Below are positions 1 to 6,984 of a stretch of 19,002 nucleotides of DNA, one piece after another. The stretch covers positions 1-19,002 of the forward strand of contig JBJXFJ010000087.1 of assembly GCA_046154735.1 (NCBI GenBank), in the 5' to 3' direction. This DNA is from CAVXYC01 sp046154735 (GTDB lineage: Bacteria > Chloroflexota > UBA6077 > JACCZL01). The position numbers were made by a program, and so were the translations under genes. How positions within the stretch are numbered: position 1 is the first letter of the stretch; every line of letters starts with the position of its first letter. Below the pieces are notes generated by a model. The model saw only the letters and a list, made by a program, of their open reading frames with translations, ran no database searches and was not told the origin of the DNA.

Positions 1-333
1 TTCGTAGCAACGTGGCCAGACCAATTGCCGTGATGCAATTCGATATTCACACCAGCATATGAGGTCACGTTGAAGTCGCATGACACCGCCTACCCCCGTA
101 TTATGCACGCCCTGTGCCTACAGGAACGTACATTACGGGGATAATAGGCTAGGGGTCAATGGACTCACCGTCAGAATCCAGGCACGGTTCGCATCCGCCC
201 GAATTCTACCCGTCGGTGCTAGTGTTTGTCATGTATAACATCGCGAATAAATTCCGCACTACAAGCCGGGGTCGGGCTCCCCGCCACACCGTGTGTCACT
301 GTCCACAAGATGAAGAGCGCCTGAAACGCGGGA
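1..333. other. Intergenic stretch downstream of lgt
   Basis: No convincing gene lies here. An open frame begins at 159 on the plus strand and runs into the antisense of lgt. Its translation is rich in Arg, Pro and Ser with no recognisable motif and no ribosome binding site, so I do not call it. The only structure seen is the imperfect inverted repeat at 94-140. The far left edge may belong to a gene outside the window. Confidence 0.6.
94..140. repeat. Imperfect 47-nt inverted repeat (hairpin)
   Basis: The outer arms CCCCGTA (94-100) and TACGGGG (134-140) are perfect complements. Pairing continues inward through ATG/CAT, ACG/CGT and CTGT/ACAG, interrupted by a two-base bulge and a few mismatches, and closes on a four-base loop. 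No T-run follows on either strand, so it is not a standard intrinsic terminator. It lies about 195 bases past the end of lgt. It could be a REP-like element or an RNA-stabilising hairpin. Confidence 0.5.
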
Positions 334-1116
334 TCAGTCCGCAATTACGGGGTTTCGGAGCCGGGGCCAGAACGCCAGGGCAACCGCGGCCGTTATCAAG
401 GCCACAAGCTGCGCGTCCTGCAGCCCCGCGATGAGCACTGGCTCTTGCCGAACGAACGTCAGCACAAACCGTACGCCCGCGTAACCAAGCACAACGAGGA
501 CAAAAAGTTGGCCATGGGAACGCAGCCGTGGTGCAAGCATGAGCAGAGCGCCTAACACCGCGGCCAATGCCACCATCTCATAGAGCGGATAGGGATGCGT
601 GGGCACTCCCCGCAGATCGACGGGGATGGACGCATGTTCACGCCAGTAGACCACGCCACACTGACATCCGGTGGGTGCTCCCCAGGCATCGCCATTCACC
701 AGGCAGCCACAGCGACCAATGATTTGCCCCACGATGAGCGCTGGTGCTGCGGCGTCGAGCACGCGCCATACGGGCAGCCCCGCTCGCCAAGCGTATACGA
801 CACCAGTGAGCACTCCGCCCACAAACCCACCGTACGCGGCCATTCCCCCTTGCCAGATAAACAGGATTTCCAAGGGATTTGAACCGTAGTAATCCAAATG
901 GTCTAAGACGTGGAACATGCGGGCACCAGCAAAGCCACCCATAATGGCCAGAGTGACGCCCTGCTCAATCTGCCCCACCGGTAGTCCTGCCTGCGCCATA
1001 CGCTGGAGTCCGTACCAGATTGCCACAACCACGGCGGCCATGGTGAACAAGCCGTGCCAGCCGATCTGCAGTGGGCCGAGAGCGAGAACAATGGGATCCA
1101 ACGTGATGTCAATCAC
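334..1116 (-). CDS. lgt: Prolipoprotein diacylglyceryl transferase (Lgt)
   Basis: Lgt moves the diacylglyceryl group of phosphatidylglycerol onto the lipobox cysteine of prolipoproteins in the inner membrane, the first step of lipoprotein maturation. Family signatures are visible in order (260-residue numbering): DPIVLALGPLQIGWHGLF at the N-terminus, GGMAAYGG at 90-97, the Lgt box around GRCGCLVNGDAWG (R135, N141), HPYPLYE at 174-180, and YAGVRFVLTFVRQ near the C-terminus. About seven hydrophobic segments fit the family. I chose the GTG at 1116 because the protein then begins like other Lgts and GAGG lies 8 bases upstream. An ATG at 1182 would add 22 atypical residues (MCQCPATRTE...). The gene follows the CopC-CopD fusion on the same strand and is probably co-transcribed. 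The Lgt box is unusually cysteine-rich. Confidence 0.93.
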   Translation of the reverse strand: MIDITLDPIVLALGPLQIGWHGLFTMAAVVVAIWYGLQRMAQAGLPVGQIEQGVTLAIMGGFAGARMFHVLDHLDYYGSNPLEILFIWQGGMAAYGGFVGGVLTGVVYAWRAGLPVWRVLDAAAPALIVGQIIGRCGCLVNGDAWGAPTGCQCGVVYWREHASIPVDLRGVPTHPYPLYEMVALAAVLGALLMLAPRLRSHGQLFVLVVLGYAGVRFVLTFVRQEPVLIAGLQDAQLVALITAAVALAFWPRLRNPVIAD

Positions 1117-1240
1117 CCAAAACGCCTCAGCCACTGCCTTCCGGACAGAGATCTCAGTCCTGGTGGCGGGGCACTGACACATCCGGCACCCCGGGGCTGA
1201 ATTCCATGACTCACTCCACAGCGGGACGTTCTAGGTGATG

Positions 1241-3469
1241 TCACGGGCCGGAGCCTCCCGCCACGGATTCTCCACCCGCGAAACGCCGAATGTAATTGAT
1301 AAGGTGCCAGCGCTCCTCTTCAGAGAGATATTCACGGTACGCGGGCATGGCCGTCCCTGCAACGCCGTTTGTCATCCAGTCAAAGAGCTCACCATCCGTG
1401 TGCCCCGCGGCCATATGGACCCGGAAGTCCGCCGGACGCGGGTTGAGCGTACGACCAATAGGGCCATCGCCTCGCCCAGCCACTCCGTGACACTCAACGC
1501 AGCCGCTTCCTTGATACAGCTCCTGGCCGCGAGCGAGCGAGGCGCTTGACGGTGCAATGGGATTCCGGAGGGAGCGCAAATCGGGCGCAAAACTCATTGA
1601 TCGCACCAGCACAATCGCGCTGGTCAGCGCCACCACCATGCTCGCGGTGGCATAGCCCTGACGCAGATGACGCGGCAATCCTGAAAGTCGGATACACCAG
1701 AATCCAATACCGAGTCCGAGCAAGAGCAACGCGAGGGTCACCGGTGTGTAGGGCGTGGTGAACGCCGGTAGCGGAATAGCCGCTCCGCCGTCACTCGTAA
1801 TGACACCCAGATCAAACCGGTAGGCCGCGGTGGCATCTTCTCGATCACGCCGGCGAACCACCAGCTCCACTTGCCAGCGGCCACTGACCGTGAGGTCGCT
1901 GCCATCCACTACAAAGCGACCGTCGCCAGCGGGCTGCATGGTGCGGGTTCCCTGTCCCAGATCCTGATCCAGGTAACTAAACCGAAGCTGAGCTCGCTGC
2001 ACGTCACGCGCGGGGCTGCCATCTGCCTCTGTTATCACGGCAGTAAACGTGTTGGACCCAATGCGGCCGGGTTCAATGAGGAGCGTGGTGGGCAGCTCAT
2101 CAGCCGTCCCGCTTAGCTCCAGTGGTCGCGGTTGCCGGGCCGCAATGTCCTTCCCGGGCTCCACGCTGGTCAGAACGCCGGTAGCCAGCAAAATCAAGCA
2201 GCCGAGTGCCACCTCCACGATGACCGTCAAACGAAGGCGCCCACTGAGCGCATTGATATGATCGAGCGAGATCCGGCCCCGCTGGGCTAACCCGGCAATG
2301 AACTTCGGCCTGTAGACCAACAAATTCAGGACGCCCAGCAACAGCATTGGAACCAACGCGATGATCTTGAAGATAAGTGCCCCGCCATAAATGTTGCCGA
2401 GCGCCTGTGGGCTACCAACCTGAACAGCCGAGCTGAACAAGCCCGTCAGCACCAGCACGGTCACGCTTACGATAGCCAGCGTGGAGAACCTCGGGACAAT
2501 CCGCCCGAGGAGCTGAGTCTGCTCCGGCGCGCCGGCGGAAAGCGTCTTGCCGGCAAGCAACACTAAGCCGGCTAGGCCGCCCATCCAGCATGCCGCGGCC
2601 GTCTGATGAAGCCAGTCCACGGCCACCGCCAGCTCCGCGCCGCGAGGAAACGCCGCGGCGTGGCTCGTGAGACTGGTCAGTAGCAGCGTGGCGGCACCCA
2701 GCGCCAGGACTCCGGTAGCAAGCCAGGCACGGTCCGCGTGCCAGAAGGCCTCGGCAATAAGCAGCGTGAGGGCAATCTTTCCCATCCAGATCAACCCGGT
2801 GCGACTGGTCAAATATCGCAGTGCGAGCGCACTAGCAGAGCTTCCTTCAGCCACGGCAAGGGTTTGCTGGGCCAGCCAGCCCACCGCCCCGATGACCGTG
2901 AGAAGCGAAACGACGAGCGCAAAGCGGCGGACCGTTCGCTCCCATTCATCTATAACCTCAGTAGCCCCGCGCACGGACTCGAGACCCCGGAGTGACGGAA
3001 CCACGATCAAGCCGATGAACGCAGCCAACCCCGTGAGTGTGAGTGTTCCGTAAAACACCAATGTGCGAAAGAGCACCTCTAGAGGATTGCCGCGGGCTTC
3101 CTCAAACTCAGCGACCTCTGTGGACCCTCCCGCGCCAACGACCAGCGGAAAAATCCCACGCGCCGTATGGCCGTCCACCGTGGAAAGTGTTTTCCAGGTC
3201 ACCAGGTATGTGCCATCACCCAGTGATGGCACGGAAATCGTGAGCGATTTGGAATCGCCCTGGACCGGCGCCGTATCGCGATTGTCCACGCGTCGGCGGG
3301 CCGAGTCCACCACCTGCAGCTCACTGAAGGTGGCATCAAGGTCCTCGGTGAAGATGACCCGGATGCGGCCCGGCGTGCTGAGCTGCCCACCGGATGACGG
3401 ATCGGAACGCACGTACGTCGCGTGTGCGAACACATCGCGCACCGGAGCAAAGCACGCGGCCAGTAGCAC
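1241..3469 (-). CDS. CopC-CopD-cytochrome c fusion protein
   Basis: This large membrane protein probably binds and moves copper at the outer face of the membrane, with an attached c-type haem. Domains in order: a CopC domain (about 16-112) whose mature form would begin at H16 after FA, with D99 and H101 in VDGH as the other likely Cu(II) ligands; a CopD membrane domain (about 130-435, about seven segments, with SHAA and DWLHQTAAACWMGGL); an extracytoplasmic beta-rich domain like FixH/YtkA (about 460-556); two more membrane segments (about 573-595 and 607-625); and a cytochrome c domain with CVECH (C657, C660, H661) and a likely axial Met in GTAMPAY (M708). The first normal start in frame is GTG at 3469, but this cuts off the front of the signal peptide (see the SD feature at 3527-3531). 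It lies 60 bases after copC. The domain calls are firm; the role in copper uptake or respiratory assembly is inferred. Confidence 0.9.
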   Translation of the reverse strand: MLLAACFAPVRDVFAHATYVRSDPSSGGQLSTPGRIRVIFTEDLDATFSELQVVDSARRRVDNRDTAPVQGDSKSLTISVPSLGDGTYLVTWKTLSTVDGHTARGIFPLVVGAGGSTEVAEFEEARGNPLEVLFRTLVFYGTLTLTGLAAFIGLIVVPSLRGLESVRGATEVIDEWERTVRRFALVVSLLTVIGAVGWLAQQTLAVAEGSSASALALRYLTSRTGLIWMGKIALTLLIAEAFWHADRAWLATGVLALGAATLLLTSLTSHAAAFPRGAELAVAVDWLHQTAAACWMGGLAGLVLLAGKTLSAGAPEQTQLLGRIVPRFSTLAIVSVTVLVLTGLFSSAVQVGSPQALGNIYGGALIFKIIALVPMLLLGVLNLLVYRPKFIAGLAQRGRISLDHINALSGRLRLTVIVEVALGCLILLATGVLTSVEPGKDIAARQPRPLELSGTADELPTTLLIEPGRIGSNTFTAVITEADGSPARDVQRAQLRFSYLDQDLGQGTRTMQPAGDGRFVVDGSDLTVSGRWQVELVVRRRDREDATAAYRFDLGVITSDGGAAIPLPAFTTPYTPVTLALLLLGLGIGFWCIRLSGLPRHLRQGYATASMVVALTSAIVLVRSMSFAPDLRSLRNPIAPSSASLARGQELYQGSGCVECHGVAGRGDGPIGRTLNPRPADFRVHMAAGHTDGELFDWMTNGVAGTAMPAYREYLSEEERWHLINYIRRFAGGESVAGGSGP

Positions 3470-3517
3470 GCCAGCCGCGAGCGCTACACCCCAGTGCCTT
3501 GCCGTCCAGTATGTGCG

Positions 3518-3531
3518 CGTGATGATCTCCT
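3518..3531 (-). promoter_or_regulatory. Shine-Dalgarno site preceding a non-AUG frame start
   Basis: On the minus strand AGGAG (3527-3531) overlaps the copC stop codon. In the frame of the CopC-CopD fusion it is followed by ATC, ATC and ACG codons, with ACG at 3518-3520 six bases downstream. Reading from here gives a complete signal peptide: basic n-region RTYWTARHW, hydrophobic GVALAAGVLLAACFA, then VFA before H16. No ATG, GTG or TTG occurs in frame between the copC stop and the GTG at 3469. A rare start codon, or a changed or misread ATG, is therefore likely. Confidence 0.45.
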
Positions 3532-3955
3532 AACCTGGTCCGGCGTGATCAGAACACACCGACACGGCCGGATCCTGTGCCGCGCCAGCGACCGTGAACG
3601 AGTATGAATCTGTGGCCGGATGTCCGTCCTCGGCTGACGATGAAGTCCAGGTGACCGTGTAGAGGCCGTCAACCAGGGGCTGGACCGTTGCCCGGAGTAG
3701 TTTACGATCTGGATCATCCTGATCCACGCGAGCATCCGCGTTGTCCACGCGATTCCCAGCTCCATCAGAGACAACAATGTCATTTCCGCGAAGCGTGAGC
3801 TCCTGCGTGAACCAGATCTTGATCTCAGTCACGCTCGCAACGGACGATTCGTGCGCCGGCTCGGCCTGTGCCGGCCGCGCATGGGCCAGGGCGGCGGTTG
3901 GAGCAGACGAGAGTGCAAGGATGCTGATGAATAAGAGCGCCGTGACGATACGCAT
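3530..3955 (-). CDS. copC: CopC-domain periplasmic copper-binding protein
   Basis: A 141-residue exported protein with a Sec signal peptide (about 1-24, hydrophobic ALLFISILALSSAPTAALA). After cleavage the mature chain would start at H25 (HARPAQAEPAHESS), and the C-terminal half carries EDGH (D110, H112). An N-terminal His plus a DxH pair is the Cu(II) site of CopC proteins. The beta-sandwich pattern with LVDGLYTVTWTSSSAEDGH is typical of the family. The start is supported by a GGGGGAAG ribosome binding site upstream. It lies directly before the CopC-CopD fusion, giving two CopC domains in one operon. The C-terminal tail after about residue 124 (with one Cys and SDHAGPG) is not conserved-looking. 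Confidence 0.88.
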   Translation of the reverse strand: MRIVTALLFISILALSSAPTAALAHARPAQAEPAHESSVASVTEIKIWFTQELTLRGNDIVVSDGAGNRVDNADARVDQDDPDRKLLRATVQPLVDGLYTVTWTSSSAEDGHPATDSYSFTVAGAAQDPAVSVCSDHAGPG

Positions 3956-4007
3956 GAATATTTCTTCCCCCTATATGGTATATCCTGGTCGATCCTCGGC
4001 TCAGGAT

Positions 4008-4200
4008 TGTGGAGGCAAGCGACGTGCCCGCCTCCACAGCCTCACCTTGGCTCACCTGAATGGACCATTTGGATTAGTTGCCGCTCGGATGGTCGCGCAA
4101 AGAGCGACCGACAATGGGCTGTCGGAGAATCCCCGAATTGCGGCCGTCCCTGGCCGCCATGCTCGAGGCGCAGCTAGGGACAGCCGCACTTCGGCTCCCT
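4008..4200 (-). other. Hairpin-rich region upstream of copC
   Basis: The 280-base gap between the 4236-4703 gene and copC holds a run of short inverted repeats: TGTGGAGGC/GCCTCCACA (4008-4016/4030-4038, perfect), GACCAT/ATGGTC (4063-4068/4089-4094), GGTCGC/GCGACC (4091-4096/4104-4109), CCGACA/TGTCGG (4108-4113/4120-4125), GCGGCC/GGCCGC (4140-4145/4152-4157), and AGGGA..GCCG/CGGC..TCCCT (4176-4200) with a two-base bulge. Some overlap and would be alternative pairings. If copC is co-transcribed this would form a structured leader. I do not recognise a known riboswitch class and see no coding signal. Confidence 0.35.
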
Positions 4201-4235
4201 CAGGGGAGCGTTGCTAAACCTATTGTCAGTCGCTA

Positions 4236-4703
4236 TTAATGTCCGTGTGTCGGCGCGGCTGACTGACCGGTGCTGAGCCAGGTGTACACTGCATCGGAAA
4301 GCCCGTGATACAGCTCATGCATCTCCTTGGCGCGCGGCGCCGCGGCGGCAACGTCTTCATTTCGGAGTGCCGTCTCCAGCTCCTGGAACTCGCCGACGAG
4401 CTTCCTGGCTGTTTCCTGCATTTCGTGCGGCCACATGGCAGTTTGTGTGGCAATACGAGCCTTGCGAACGCGGCCAAGCGCTCCAGCCACGAACTCGCCG
4501 TTGTTGAGCTTCACATCCAGATCGTGAAACCCGGAATTATCAAGTTGGTAGGTCACTGCCATCACCTGCGACTTCTGAACGGCCAGCCGCAGATCCTCCT
4601 GCGCCTCGGTGGGTCGAGCGCCCAGGCCGAAGGCAGTGACAATAGACATGATCAACGCGCCCCCGGTGGCGCCCAGCAATAATGATGTTCGGTGCAGCTT
4701 CAA
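4236..4703 (-). CDS. Small exported helical protein of unknown function
   Basis: A 155-residue protein with a clear signal peptide (KLHRTSLLLG, then ALIMSIVTAFGLGA, cleavage likely after PTEA) and a mature part predicted to be mainly alpha-helical, with many Ala, Glu and Lys. I chose the TTG at 4703 because AAGGAAGGA lies five bases upstream and the protein then begins exactly at a signal peptide; an ATG at 4736 would add 11 residues and lacks a ribosome binding site. The mature chain contains several His (GFHDLD, WPHEM, MHELYHGL) and ends in PTHGH, which could bind metal, but I recognise no family. It lies between the 4792-5211 gene and copC on the same strand, so a part in copper handling is a reasonable guess from context only. 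Confidence 0.72.
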   Translation of the reverse strand: MKLHRTSLLLGATGGALIMSIVTAFGLGARPTEAQEDLRLAVQKSQVMAVTYQLDNSGFHDLDVKLNNGEFVAGALGRVRKARIATQTAMWPHEMQETARKLVGEFQELETALRNEDVAAAAPRAKEMHELYHGLSDAVYTWLSTGQSAAPTHGH

Positions 4704-4791
4704 TATGGTCCTTCCTTCACAATGCATGAAATGCATTGCAGTCGCTCGGCATCGGAAGGGATGTCGAGCAGGTGAATGTACGAGACAATCG

Positions 4792-5211
4792 TTACCGCGT
4801 CGCGTGTCTCGATCGAGGAGGACCGGTAGCTGGCGTTATGGCGACGCCAGCGAGGATGCGGGGACTGAACGGGGCAATTGTCCGCATGGGAATGAGCAAA
4901 AGCAACAACCAAGCGGCGGCACGTCCCGAGATGGATCCATCGAATACCATTCCGAGCAGCGATCCCGGCTCGCTCGCGATCCAGGACGCTTCAGACGTGC
5001 TTGGGCGAGGATCACCAAGCGTCATGAGCGGGTTCGCCACTTCGTGCTGACGCCCGTCCGCGTGAACGTGGGCATAGATCGGGTGAATCGCCTGCCCCCA
5101 GTGCTGATCAGCGGCACAGATGCAATTCACCGGCACTGCAGTAGCCAGTCCGCCCAATAACATCAGGCAGGTGATGATCCAGAGGCGTCGAAACCGTGTC
5201 GGCGACATCAT
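4792..5211 (-). CDS. Small membrane/exported protein of unknown function
   Basis: A 139-residue protein with a signal sequence or anchor (RRLWIITCLMLLGGLATAVP), then an extracytoplasmic stretch containing CICAADQHWGQAIHPIYAHVHADGRQHE, rich in His and Cys, and a second hydrophobic segment (AAAWLLLLLIP, about 97-107) followed by a Pro/Arg-rich end. This suggests a protein anchored with a His-rich outward loop. I do not recognise the family. It is the first gene of the minus-strand copper cluster and 88 bases upstream of the next gene. A metal-binding accessory role is inferred from the His/Cys content and neighbours. ATG ATG at the start gives two possible initiation codons. Confidence 0.6.
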   Translation of the reverse strand: MMSPTRFRRLWIITCLMLLGGLATAVPVNCICAADQHWGQAIHPIYAHVHADGRQHEVANPLMTLGDPRPSTSEASWIASEPGSLLGMVFDGSISGRAAAWLLLLLIPMRTIAPFSPRILAGVAITPATGPPRSRHATR

Positions 5212-5225
5212 CCTGTTAGTTCCAC

Positions 5226-5252
5226 CCTATACAACGGATACGCGCTTGGCAA
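5226..5252 (-). promoter_or_regulatory. Possible promoter of the copper cluster
   Basis: On the minus strand TTGCCA (5247-5252) and TATAGG (5226-5231) are separated by 15 bases, 14 bases before the ATG at 5211. The spacing is short of the ideal 17, so this is a weak candidate. The gap between 5211 and 5357 must contain divergent promoters for this cluster and for the exonuclease gene. I see no clear metal-regulator operator. Confidence 0.25.
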
Positions 5253-5356
5253 GGTTTTGGTTGTATTGGGTGCGAGCGTAACGTGTGCACGCCCATGAAT
5301 AGGTAGAATCCTCTGCAGGCCGTACGGGGTACCTGGAGCGGGAGCTGTAGATTCGC

Positions 5357-6139
5357 ATGCGTATTGTAAGTTGGAACGTTAACGGTATTCGCGCCGCGGC
5401 CCGCAAGGGCTTCTTTGAATGGTTAGATCAGACGCGCCCGGACGTGCTGTGCGTCCAGGAGACCAAGGCCGACCCCGCCATCCTGGGCGATGACATCCTT
5501 GTTCCGTTGGGCTACCGAAGCTACTGGGCCGTGGCCGCGAAAAAAGGCTACAGCGGCGTGGCCACGTTCTGTCGCGAAGAGCCGGTCGCACACCGCATTG
5601 GACTGGGTATTCCCGAATTCGATTCCGAAGGCCGCGTGGTGGTGACCGACCTGGGAGCCTTTGAGCTCTACAACGTCTATTTCCCGAACGGAGGCATGGG
5701 CCCTGAGCGAGTGGCCTACAAGCTCAACTTCTACGATGCGTTCATCAGGCAGGCAAATGAGCGGCGACAGTCCGGCAAGCCGGTGATCTTCTGCGGCGAC
5801 GTGAACACCGCGCATCACGAGATTGATCTCGCCCGGCCCAAGGAGAATGTGAAAACATCCGGATTCTTACCGGAGGAGCGCGCCTGGCTGGATCGATGGA
5901 CGGAGCAAGGTTGGGTGGACACGTTTCGCCACATCAACCCGGAGGCACGCGATGTTTACACTTGGTGGGATCAGCGGTTCCAGTCACGGACACGCAACGT
6001 GGGCTGGCGAATCGACTACTTCTTTGTTCATCAGGGTCACATCGAATCGGTGAAGGGCGCGGGGGTCACGCCTGATGTCCAGGGCTCTGATCATTGCCCC
6101 ATCTGGCTGGAGATTGACGAGACAGCCCTGACAACGTGA
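5357..6139 (+). CDS. xth: Exodeoxyribonuclease III (AP endonuclease)
   Basis: Exonuclease III acts in base excision repair: it cuts the DNA backbone 5' to abasic sites and removes 3' blocking groups. The 260-residue length fits the family. Visible active-site residues are N7 (MRIVSWNVNGIR), E35 (CVQETKAD), Y106 (YNVYFPNGG), D148 and N150 (FCGDVNTAHHEIDLARPK), W218 to D220 (GWRIDYFF) and the C-terminal D245-H246 (GSDHCPI). The start is fixed by the conserved MRIVSWN; the nearest GGGAG is 12 bases upstream, a long spacing. It is transcribed away from the copper cluster and lies 85 bases before the Fur-family gene on the same strand. No missing residues. Confidence 0.96.
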   Translation: MRIVSWNVNGIRAAARKGFFEWLDQTRPDVLCVQETKADPAILGDDILVPLGYRSYWAVAAKKGYSGVATFCREEPVAHRIGLGIPEFDSEGRVVVTDLGAFELYNVYFPNGGMGPERVAYKLNFYDAFIRQANERRQSGKPVIFCGDVNTAHHEIDLARPKENVKTSGFLPEERAWLDRWTEQGWVDTFRHINPEARDVYTWWDQRFQSRTRNVGWRIDYFFVHQGHIESVKGAGVTPDVQGSDHCPIWLEIDETALTT

Positions 6140-6185
6140 TCAGGGCGAACCTCACCGGACTCCTTGATACTCCCCTCACGCTATA

Positions 6186-6213
6186 CTCTGGCTACTCCAG
6201 AGGTGCGACGCAC
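6186..6213 (+). promoter_or_regulatory. Two adjacent inverted repeats before the Fur-family gene
   Basis: CTCTGG/CCAGAG (6186-6191/6197-6202) is followed directly by GTGCG-A-CGCAC (6203-6213). They begin at the end of a TATACT (6182-6187) that resembles a -10 element, and stop just before the AGGAG ribosome binding site. No good -35 is seen at 17 bases. The location would suit an autoregulatory operator or a short leader hairpin. They do not match the AT-rich Fur or Zur box. Confidence 0.35.
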
Positions 6214-6224
6214 CAGGAGAGGTG

Positions 6225-6683
6225 ATGAACGCAGTACCCTCGAGCTCAATTGATCACCGCGCCACGGTGATTCTTGATCGAATTGCCGGCCAGGGTCACC
6301 GTCTCACCGGCCCTCGACAGGCGCTTGTCCAGATCCTGGCCACCCGCGATCATCACTTCAGTGCCCAGGAAGCCTGGGAAGAGGTTCAGGCAAACGGTCT
6401 CGAGATCGGACGCGCAACGGTGTTCCGCACGCTGGACCTGTTGACCGAACTGGGCATCCTGGACCGCGTGCACGCCGGTGACGGCTGCCATCGGTACGTG
6501 GTGTGCGAACCGGTGCATCACCATCACGCCATGTGCACGGATTGTGGGCGCGTGCAGCCCTTTGAAGGCGCTGAGGTGGAATCCCAGATTCGCACACTGG
6601 CCGAGGCCATGGGCTTTTCCGTGATCACCCACCACCTGGAGCTCATCGGCCGCTGCGCGGAGTGCCGGGCGAAGGATCTCTAA
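6225..6683 (+). CDS. Fur-family metal-responsive transcriptional regulator
   Basis: A 152-residue DNA-binding repressor of the Fur/Zur/PerR family. An N-terminal winged helix (about 1-90, with GHRLTGPRQALVQIL and the recognition region IGRATVFRTLDLLTELG) is followed by a dimerisation and metal domain. This has HHHH at 98-101, C104-xx-C107 (CTDC) and C144-xx-C147 (CAEC), which form the structural zinc site. GLIERV-like LDRVHAGDGCHRY is typical. I chose ATG 6225 because AGGAG lies five bases upstream; GTG 6222 is also in frame. Whether it senses iron, zinc or peroxide cannot be told from sequence alone; Zur is plausible given the His-rich block. The copper cluster and ferritin-like genes nearby could be targets, but no matching operator was seen. 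Confidence 0.93.
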   Translation: MNAVPSSSIDHRATVILDRIAGQGHRLTGPRQALVQILATRDHHFSAQEAWEEVQANGLEIGRATVFRTLDLLTELGILDRVHAGDGCHRYVVCEPVHHHHAMCTDCGRVQPFEGAEVESQIRTLAEAMGFSVITHHLELIGRCAECRAKDL

Positions 6684-6697
6684 CCAGTTCGCTATCC

Positions 6698-6783
6698 GAG
6701 CCGCGACCCGCAAGGTCACGGTCCCTCCCGCGGAATCCTTCACACCAACGGAGCCGCATCCCGTGAGGGTGCGGTTCCTCCCC
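6698..6783 (+). repeat. Two degenerate copies of a REP-like unit
   Basis: Two stretches, from 6698 (GAGCCGCGACCCGCAAGG...) and from 6751 (GAGCCGCATCCCGTGAGG...), resemble each other and the arms of the hairpin at 6818-6929: each reads approximately GAGCCGCGACCGT-AG-GAGCGG-TCCCTC. They look like worn copies of the same repeat in the same orientation. They begin 15 bases after the Fur-family stop codon. Confidence 0.55.
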
Positions 6784-6817
6784 CGGTGTTCCCGGCCCCC
6801 GGATGGGACCACCCACT

Positions 6818-6929
6818 CCGCCTCCGAAGCCGCGACCGTCAGCGAGCGGGTCCCTCGCGATATCCTCCGTCGCCGGTCGCGAGGATGTCGCGAGGGACCC
6901 GCTCGCTGACGGTCGCGGCTCGGAGGCGG
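6818..6929. repeat. MITE/REP-like element with a ~50-bp stem
   Basis: The left arm (6818-6867) and right arm (6881-6929) are inverted copies about 50 bases long with only one substitution and one inserted base, separated by a 13-base loop. The core reads AGCCGCGACCGTCAGCGAGC. The near-identity of the arms suggests recent or selected pairing. It lies between convergent genes (Fur-family and MmgE/PrpD) and may end transcription from both sides. It encodes no transposase, so any mobility would rely on an enzyme elsewhere. Confidence 0.8.
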
Positions 6930-6984
6930 TATCCATGGGCGCACCCGGTAACCAGAGGATTCGGAGTGGATTAGCCACGGCGCG

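Noticed and set aside
159..434. Plus-strand frame of 91 residues at the left edge
   Set aside because: No ribosome binding site, Arg/Pro/Ser-rich composition, and its last third is antisense to lgt.
4063..4094. SAM-type riboswitch resemblance (GCGGCAAC on the minus strand)
   Set aside because: Only a short match; the other conserved parts of SAM riboswitches are not present.
6246..6944. Long minus-strand frame over the Fur-family gene and repeat block
   Set aside because: Antisense shadow of the Fur-family gene plus translated repeat DNA (RDRQRAGPSR-type peptides).
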